From: Euwallacea fornicatus
Lineage: Eukaryota; Arthropoda; Insecta; Coleoptera; Curculionidae
Assembly (NCBI RefSeq): GCF_040115645.1
Contig: NC_089561.1
Span: 2,232,001 to 2,296,000, forward strand
Length of the DNA: 64,000 nt
Reading direction: 5' to 3'
Position numbers and translations under genes: made by a program. Each line of letters starts with the position of its first letter. Position 1 is the stretch's first letter. Below, in pieces: positions 57,447 through 64,000 of this stretch. A model generated the notes under the pieces. That model was not told the DNA's origin. It saw only the letters and a list, made by a program, of their open reading frames with translations, and searched no databases.

Positions 57447-60400
57447 TTGAGTGTTTTGGGTGGGGATTTGCAATGCCAAGGCCATGCTATTGGCATCGAA
57501 ACTCTCATCCAACGCCACTAAAGCACCATGCACCCCTGATTCTAATAAATTATTACCGTATTCCTGAAACCAACAAATTACTTCTGCGATTCATAATTGA
57601 CTCAAAACGGACCTTTAGCCCTAACTGGGTCACCCATTTAATTAACCGCTCATTACTCCACACCAATACGTCACTGTTGCTGTTTTCACAGTTTTTCCTC
57701 CTCTCCTCCAATACGTTTCGATCATAGTTTAATCGTTTCAAACATGATATGCCAAACTGCAGACTCGTCCTAAATAAAACTCTCATATTTTAACACCACT
57801 GATCCCTATTTGCATCATTTCTCCTTAAACTGAAGTTAACATCAAATTTACAACCTCCCATCGCGTTTAGGCGACAGCAATATATTTTATTCGGAACTTT
57901 TTAGAATTCACTTAAACGTCGTTTTAGGGAGAACTGATGCAAATGATTCTCAAAAGATCAATCTCTGATCGAACCTATGAAAACTATCGACCATCTTAAG
58001 CTGGCCCCGTAAATCCTTCTTGGTAAGGTGGTCTAACATCCGCGCATCCACCAAACACTCCATGAAGGTGGTTCTGTATTGGGGCAGTCCCAAAGAGGGC
58101 AACCAGGCATTCCCCACCCACTCGTGATTCATATCCCCAAACGCTAAAGTTGTTCTAGAAGTTTGTGGTGCGCTTGGTGACGTCAAAGACACCATTTCCT
58201 GAATTGCTAAGCGTAACTTAAGCCTATGTAGTGGATTACTTATGCCTGAAAGAGAGACTTTTATGTGAATATGATCGTGGTTTTTCAATGAGAATTTATG
58301 AGATGTCATTTTCTTGTGCTACTTTTTCTTTTCCCTGAAAATTGCATCGAACTAAAAACTGAACAGACATGAAGGCGTAATTTGAAAGACCCCGACAAAA
58401 CTGAAGGTGCTCCAAGCTTCGCAGATGCAATATATAACTCATGAAATTCTATCATTAAGAACAAATCGTGGCATGAACATATATTTACAATTTTTGACAA
58501 ATTTGCACTCATCCAACGTGAAGTAAAACGTGTGCATTGCGTGCGCCTCTGTACTGGGACAAATTTCTCAAAAATTATCGGTAATTTTGATTGGGTTATC
58601 CCCGAAAGACTCTAACCTATTTCTCTTTGGATTTCAGTATCACTCAGTGCGCTCATGATGGCACCAGACTTGACGTTGGCCCTACAGGCGGCCACGTACC
58701 AGGCAGGCATTCCCACCCACAATTCCAGCCAAGCCACGATGGTAGGACCGTTCCACAGGGCGAAGGGTGTCCCGGCCTTCATGGCTTCGGCTAACAACTC
58801 ATGCCGGTAATCTCGTTCCCTGTTAAATATCATATTTTTATATTGTCATTTTGAGCTTCTCAAAACGCACTTCTTTTTCTGCCGCCTATCGAATTCCACA
58901 GCTTTTTGTCCCACTTTCCCAGAGATGCTCATCGAATCGCTGCTAAGATCACCATCCGGAAGCGCGATACTGCTCTGGCTGAGACTCAAGTTGCTTTCAG
59001 TGCCCGGAATGTCTTTCCCTTTGACCTTTGAAACATGAAATTCAAATAGATAATCTCCAGATTATACACACGCAACTCACTTTTTCCTTCTTGCTAAAGA
59101 ACCGCCCTAAACTGCTCTTAATGCCTTTTTTCTTTTGGGCTGCCGCCGCCGCCGCTGCAGCCGCCGCAGCTGCGTCCCTGTTGAATCCAGAGGCGGCGCT
59201 GTACGCGTTTTTATGCAGGCTCTCCTGACTGCTATGACGAGAGGACAGAGGTGATGGGGGCGTGTGAGTGTTCTGGCCTGGCCTAAACACATATTCTACG
59301 CTACTGTCTAAACTAAACAGCTAGAGGACGTGCACTTAAGCGACAGGACACTTCAACGAAGGCATATGTAGCGTTTTTATTGGAATTAAAGTCGATACGA
59401 ATTAGTGAAATAACTATAAGGGGGTTTCCAAACGACATTCGCAACTGAATTAAAAATTTCAGTAACGACTTTCTTCGTGACTACTTCATTGAAGTGTAGG
59501 GGGACAAACATGCTTTACCGCTCTGTCTGTGGAATGGTGCCTTGAAACGAAAATGTATGAATTCCCACGCACAGAACGATAATAAAACATCGCCAATCGC
59601 ACAAATAATAGCGATATTAACCTGTAATTCATTCCTGGCGACAAAGCTCGACCGTGTCTTTGCGTTAAAAAAAAAAAAATTATTTTCAACTGTAATGACG
59701 AAAAGACAATATCAGTTTACCGTCTTAGCTCTTCTTGGCTGTGAGCAATAGTTTGAGCCATCCGCTCTAAGCGAAGAGATCGGGCTGTCAAAGGAGAGGC
59801 TCCTCCGCCACTGCTGTTGTCCCCCAAATGCATCTCATCCCTGCCCATTTCCGAAGAAAGAGCAGCTAGCTGCAGCTGGACCAAAAGTTAATATAATTTA
59901 CTTTGAGATTTTCAATACTTAGAGCCCAATAATCGCCACTTTCAGTCAAAAATAGTATACTGAACTGACGAGTCTGAGCTCACGGAAGCTGGCCCAAAGT
60001 CTATGTAGAATCTGGACCTCATTGTCTAAAATCTATGGTGTTTTTCTGGTATAAAGCGTTCATAAGCGAGTGGGGTACCTCCAACCTTTATTCACAATAC
60101 GCCAGCAGGAAACTGAATTTGTAGTCATCCATGGTGTCATGCGCAACAGAGATATATAAGTAAAAAGGGGGAAAATTAAAGGTATCCATAGTACAGCCAA
60201 TGGTTATATGTGTTATACAAGGTGTTTATTAAACATACGGCAAAAATTCAACGGGTTATTCTCTGGACTATTCTAATAATATGTTTTCCCTTGATTTTTA
60301 AAAAGCTTTCTTGTTCCGAAGACACAGGACGAAAAACTTTTCCAACTATACCAACATTTTATTACCAAATAGTACATTTAGAGCTTCTTAATCAACAAGA

Positions 60401-63400
60401 ACTATTGGAAACTCCAGCTAAGATGAAACAATATGATCTTCTTCTCATTGAGTGACATTCACCGATTCTAGAAACCAAGGTGCTATAAAGTAATGACTTT
60501 AGATAGCTCCATAAGAAATAATCCGAAAGGTTTAAATCTGGTGATAGAGCAGGCGATAACTAGTGTCCAACTCGAATAATCCAGCGAATTCCGTATGTTA
60601 CTGTTAAAAACTCAAGAGCAGCCACAATGAAATGCGCTGGTACACTGTTGTGCATAAAACACATTGTATTTCTTGTAGTCAAGGGTACATGTTCTAGAAA
60701 CTGAGGTAATATTTATCCAAAAAAAGTTGTAATATACCTTACAAGTCTTTCTAATGGAAATACTGGTCTAATGGGCCAGGTACCTACAATTCCAATCCAA
60801 GCGTTCAACGAGAATTGATGTGGAAAACGATCTTCAAGTACAGGATGTGGATTCTCTTCAGCCACACATGATTATTGTTAAAATTGTTTATTGCACTTCT
60901 TCAGAATTTCCTTATCGGCAAAAAATTAGCGTTAGCAGTTAAAGGATCTGAATCAATGTGTGTGAAAACCGGCGATAAATGAAATATCTGGAGGAAAATC
61001 CGCAAAAAGAAGCTGCACGCATTGTATGTGGTATCGGTGCAACTAACAGTGCTTAACAATATTCCAAACAGTCCCATGCCATTCATAATTTCAAAAATAT
61101 CAAAAATTGCCATTATCAAAAATGTTTCCCTTCCTTTATATTCGGTACAATGGAACTTTTAAAAATCATCAAAGGGCAAAATATTTTTAGAATAGTCCTG
61201 GGAATCATCCTTCAAATTATTGTCATAAGTTTAATATAGACCCTGTATGCCGGTGTGGTGTTCAGTGTAATGTGAATTAAAGCCAACAGAGGGGGACTGG
61301 AAAAAAGCCTTTAGTGGTTACTTCTGAGTTGGATTCAGTGAGTCCACAGCTTTTCAGATGGTTTCATGAGAGCTTATTGCATGAGCATACTCAAAAATGT
61401 ACATGTGAAAAGCGTGAATGGCAATTTAGGGTGACGCAGGGTCAGAAAAGCGGAGCCCCGTTACCGGATTGTCAAAAAGACTTGCAAAACATTGATTGAA
61501 ATCCTGATTTTAGGGGGATAAGTTTTTCGAATTAATTCATAAAAATTTAGAGACGTGTCAGAAAGTGGCGTGGGCAAGTGAATTCTTTAAGCACTTTTTG
61601 GGAATATTCCAACTGCCCCTGAGAAAACCCCGCGCTAATGGCTTTCATTCGAAACCATCTGAAAGCGGGAATATCCGAAGCAACAATTTCAGGAAAATAA
61701 ATATACTGTAAAATTCAGCCAAGACGATCGCAATACGTGGGTTCTGTCACAAACCTGGCTGGATGGTAACGATTCTGACAAAGCGCCTGGGCTCAAGGTC
61801 GAGTGATATTGTTGCAAATGGGCTGGAGACATACTTGCCGGGGCCTACAACATCACACCGATCACATCGGCAATACAAAATCACTAATCATTTTCAAAAC
61901 AAACATATTTTAATTCAAACGCGTTTCCATTTTGTATTGCCTTCAAGACCATACTCCCTCTGTTTCAGCTTGAAACGAATCACAATAGTCACTTTCGGAG
62001 TTAAAAAAATCACCCAACTTACTCTATATTTGCTTCTCCAGGTGATATTAAAAAGTCGTAACGTTAAAAACAAAAATCTTAAAAATGACAGATGCTGACC
62101 ATCTGACAAGCGTATGACGCGCTGCGATTGGTTGGACGTCATTATTGTATGTTTGCCATGCCATCAATATATATGCGATTTATACGGACATTCGTTTTTG
62201 ATATTAAATCGTTTCAATCACGGATGAGAGTGCAAATATAGAGCAAGTGGAGTAACTTGAGTAACTTAATTCCCCAAGTGACAATGCGTATAACGCTTCA
62301 CATAGTTAAATCTGGTATCAACTCCGATCCAAGGATCCTACGAATCAAAACAGAACACAGATGAAAATTAAAAATGTCTGTTAATCATGACTCACATTAA
62401 AATAGAAGCAAAATTTGAAATTACTTTGCTTTTTCTTACTTGTGACACATATATTAATGAGCACAAATGAATATACTTGTTCGTTAAACAACTTTTTCAA
62501 AAATTGAGCAGACTGAGGGAGTAGGAGTAGGAGAAACCCAGCTCACCGTGTGATACTTATGTAAATAGTCCCTCTGGGGACTGTGATGCGACTTGGGGGT
62601 AGATCTACCGCTTACAGGGGGTGATTGTCGCTCCAAACTGCGACCACGTGCCAACAGATTCATATGCTCCATGCTGCCCACACGGGACTCTAGTTCCTCG
62701 GCTCGGGCCTCCGTATTCTGCTTCTCCTCTTGGATGAGGCGGATCTCATTGTTGATGGCATCCAACTGCTCCTGGAGCATCATCGCCAATGTTTGAGCGT
62801 CAGTATGGCCGGAGGGAGAAAGCATGTCGGCGGTACTGATGAAAAAAAAAAACTTATTAAGTTATCCCTATTTGCAGACCGTTCTAGAAGGATGCGAAAA
62901 GAAATTTTCTTAAACATATTCGAGAATTTTAAAGCTAAAACAGGTAATAATAACGAGAAATCGAATTACTTTTCTTAACAATACGGTGACCCAAAAATGA
63001 TTCATTTCAATTCATTCATGTGGAAGCGTGTAATTAGTTGAAACGACAAAGGATTAGAACCCCAGAAAAACATACCTGAACAAGCTGTCATTGTCGTCGC
63101 CCTCGGCATCGCTGGACACGTCAAAAGCTTGCTGGACGTTGGCCAGCACGTGCGCTTGCTGCATCTTTTCCCACTCGTGTTCGGTCATGGAGCGGGAACC
63201 GAAGCCCATTTTCGGTTCTTCGTCGATGGGGGTGCGACTCTTGTTGGGCCGTCGCGGCAGGGAATGCGTGTCGAAACTGGAATGGCTTGCACTGCGGGAG
63301 AAATTCGAGGGATCTACCGCATTCGGTGAAAGAGATCTAAACAAAAAGAAATTCATAAAATTTAACAGAAAGAATAACAGAAAACAATACATGTACCTAG

Positions 63401-63788
63401 TGAGGGCGTCCGTTTGCTGGATATTATATGCTATTTCTTGCTGCAGCATTTGCCGCTTTACATTGTCGATTTCCAGTCGCGATTTGGCTAGCTCTTTCAT
63501 GATTTCAGACTTCTGTTGATCTACGTCTTCCATTAGTTTCCTGGTCTTGTCCAACTCCTGGGTGAGATTATTCTTTTCTTGAAGCGCATGCATTCTCTCC
63601 TTCAGATGATCCTGTAGCCGGTCGTTAGACTCGGAGAGCAATTTGTCGACGGTGGCAGACAAACGAGAATTGTGATCCTCGTTCATTTTCAGTCTTTGAT
63701 TCAGTCTCACCAACTCGGCGTTTTTCTCGTCGAGATTCGCCTCCAGCCGTTGGATACGGTCCTCCGCCGATCCGTGACGTTCTTGAGC
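57447..63788 (-). CDS. Liprin-alpha: Liprin-alpha (partial: 5' part outside window, last exon not found)
   Basis: Synaptic active-zone scaffold binding LAR-type phosphatases. Visible exons (minus): 63788-63397, 63336-63076, 62835-62547, 59875-59721, 59282-59081, 59025-58871, 58819-58617, 58245-57975, 57769-57613, 57563-57447; 734 residues in one continuous frame. The first two exons are coiled coil (AQERHGSAEDRIQRLE..., LKERMHALQEKNNL) and a basic linker. The third carries DMLSPSGHTDAQTLAMMLQEQLD. Then ..TIAHSQEELRR, SSRHSSQESLHKN, a run of 12 Ala, and QKKKGIKSSLGRFFSKKEK. Three SAM domains follow: GPTIVAWLELWVGMPAWYVAACRANVKSG, MNHEWVGNAWLPSLGLPQYR, and VLVWSNERLIKWVTQLGLK..LESGVHGALVALDE. 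It stops at IPTQNTQ before a GTGAGT donor. Family members continue with ARQILE..EYNNLL; that exon was not recognised. The window's right edge lies in an intron. Confidence 0.95.
59138..59173 (-). repeat. Poly-alanine tract in liprin-alpha
   Basis: Twelve consecutive Ala codons of mixed type (GCG, GCT, GCA, GCC) just before the conserved QKKKGIKSS motif. Human liprin-alpha lacks it at this place (APKKKGIKSS). The mixed codons argue against a recent pure triplet expansion. Confidence 0.9.
59876..60218. other. Liprin-alpha intron: nothing recognised
   Basis: Intron sequence upstream (in gene direction) of the exon at 59875-59721. No coding frame or repeat structure was found here. Confidence 0.4.
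60219..61246 (-). mobile_element. Inactive IS630/mariner-type DDE transposon in liprin-alpha intron
   Basis: Left end ACAAGGTGTTTATT near 60219 and right end AGACCCTGTATG near 61240 are of the dispersed type. The minus strand from about 60840 to 60480 encodes typical DDE_3 blocks in order: RFPHQFSLNAWIGIVGTWPIRPVF, CFMHNSVPAHFIVAALEFL, and PALSPDLNLSDYFLWSYLK. The block that normally reads QQDGAPAH has lost its catalytic Asp (HNSVPAH), and stops interrupt the frame, so it is a dead copy. Confidence 0.8.
61247..62546. other. Liprin-alpha intron, right part
   Basis: No coding sequence. Two short inverted segments, GCTTTTCAGATGGTTTCATG at about 61350 and its near reverse complement at about 61640, lie about 290 bases apart and may be the ends of another small element. 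Confidence 0.4.
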
Positions 63789-64000
63789 CTGATCAACAAA
63801 AGAATATAATCCTACCACATATTTATAACGATAAAGCCAATACCATTCTATAACAATCTAAAGGACTTCAAATTTAATGTTAATAGTGAGACTGTTAATT
63901 AATTTGAGAGGGGATGCAAGCATAGGTGCACTGACATTAAAGGATGTCTAGCTCAAGGCTCACTTTCCAACTAACATATATTCTATTGTATTTAGAGCTG
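63789..64000. other. Liprin-alpha intron at the right edge
   Basis: Begins (minus strand) with the acceptor TTGATCAG at 63789-63796. No exon was recognised between here and the window edge; the upstream liprin-alpha exons must lie beyond it. Confidence 0.5.

Noticed and set aside
1..64000. tRNA, rRNA, CRISPR or bacterial-type operons
   Set aside because: No cloverleaf with A/B boxes, rRNA signature or spaced repeat array was noticed. Gene structure is eukaryotic throughout. A tRNA scan was not possible here.

Overview
The window is nuclear DNA of an arthropod, most likely an insect and possibly a beetle. The evidence is AT-rich sequence, animal-specific genes (liprin-alpha, Drosha, DNA ligase III, UPF0415), canonical GT-AG introns many of which are only 53-57 bp, and introns littered with Tc1/mariner-type DNA transposon remnants. 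I see no bacterial or viral genes, CRISPR arrays, rRNA or tRNA genes. The order is an inference; nothing here fixes the species.

Left to right: (1) 99-11428, minus: cytosolic purine 5'-nucleotidase (NT5C2), with two alternative first coding exons and a roughly 7 kb intron full of transposons. (2) 12038-13486, plus: UPF0415/C7orf25 homologue, convergent with (3) 13542-14836, minus: TRMT61A, the tRNA m1A58 methyltransferase catalytic subunit, which is divergent from (4) 15261-18979, plus: DNA ligase III. (5) 20265-32138, plus: an intron-rich alpha-tubulin whose first exon codes only for the start Met. (6) 33483-40869, plus: NADP-dependent malic enzyme with several possible first exons. (7) 41725-48152, minus: Drosha, divergent from (8) 48501-49406, plus: PPIE, an RRM-cyclophilin. 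(9) 49630-51056, minus: METAP1. (10) 51637-52307, minus, and 53294-53908, plus: two acireductone dioxygenase paralogues head to head with the same intron positions. (11) 57447 to beyond the right edge, minus: liprin-alpha, with its 5' part outside the window and its last exon not found.

The genes are mostly unrelated housekeeping functions: nucleotide metabolism, DNA repair, tRNA modification, microRNA processing, spliceosomal isomerase, N-terminal Met removal, methionine salvage, NADPH supply, synapse scaffold. Several pairs share short divergent promoters (NT5C2/C7orf25, TRMT61A/LIG3, Drosha/PPIE, ADI1/ADI1-like). Exon boundaries were worked out by hand from frame continuity, splice sites and family similarity; they are predictions.

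The most unusual non-genic content is a set of transposon-like elements bounded by ACAGGGTG-type ends. Some are long foldback structures in which this end motif occurs twice, 110 bp apart. Others are deletion derivatives of DDE transposases, and several end within tens of bases of splice acceptors.
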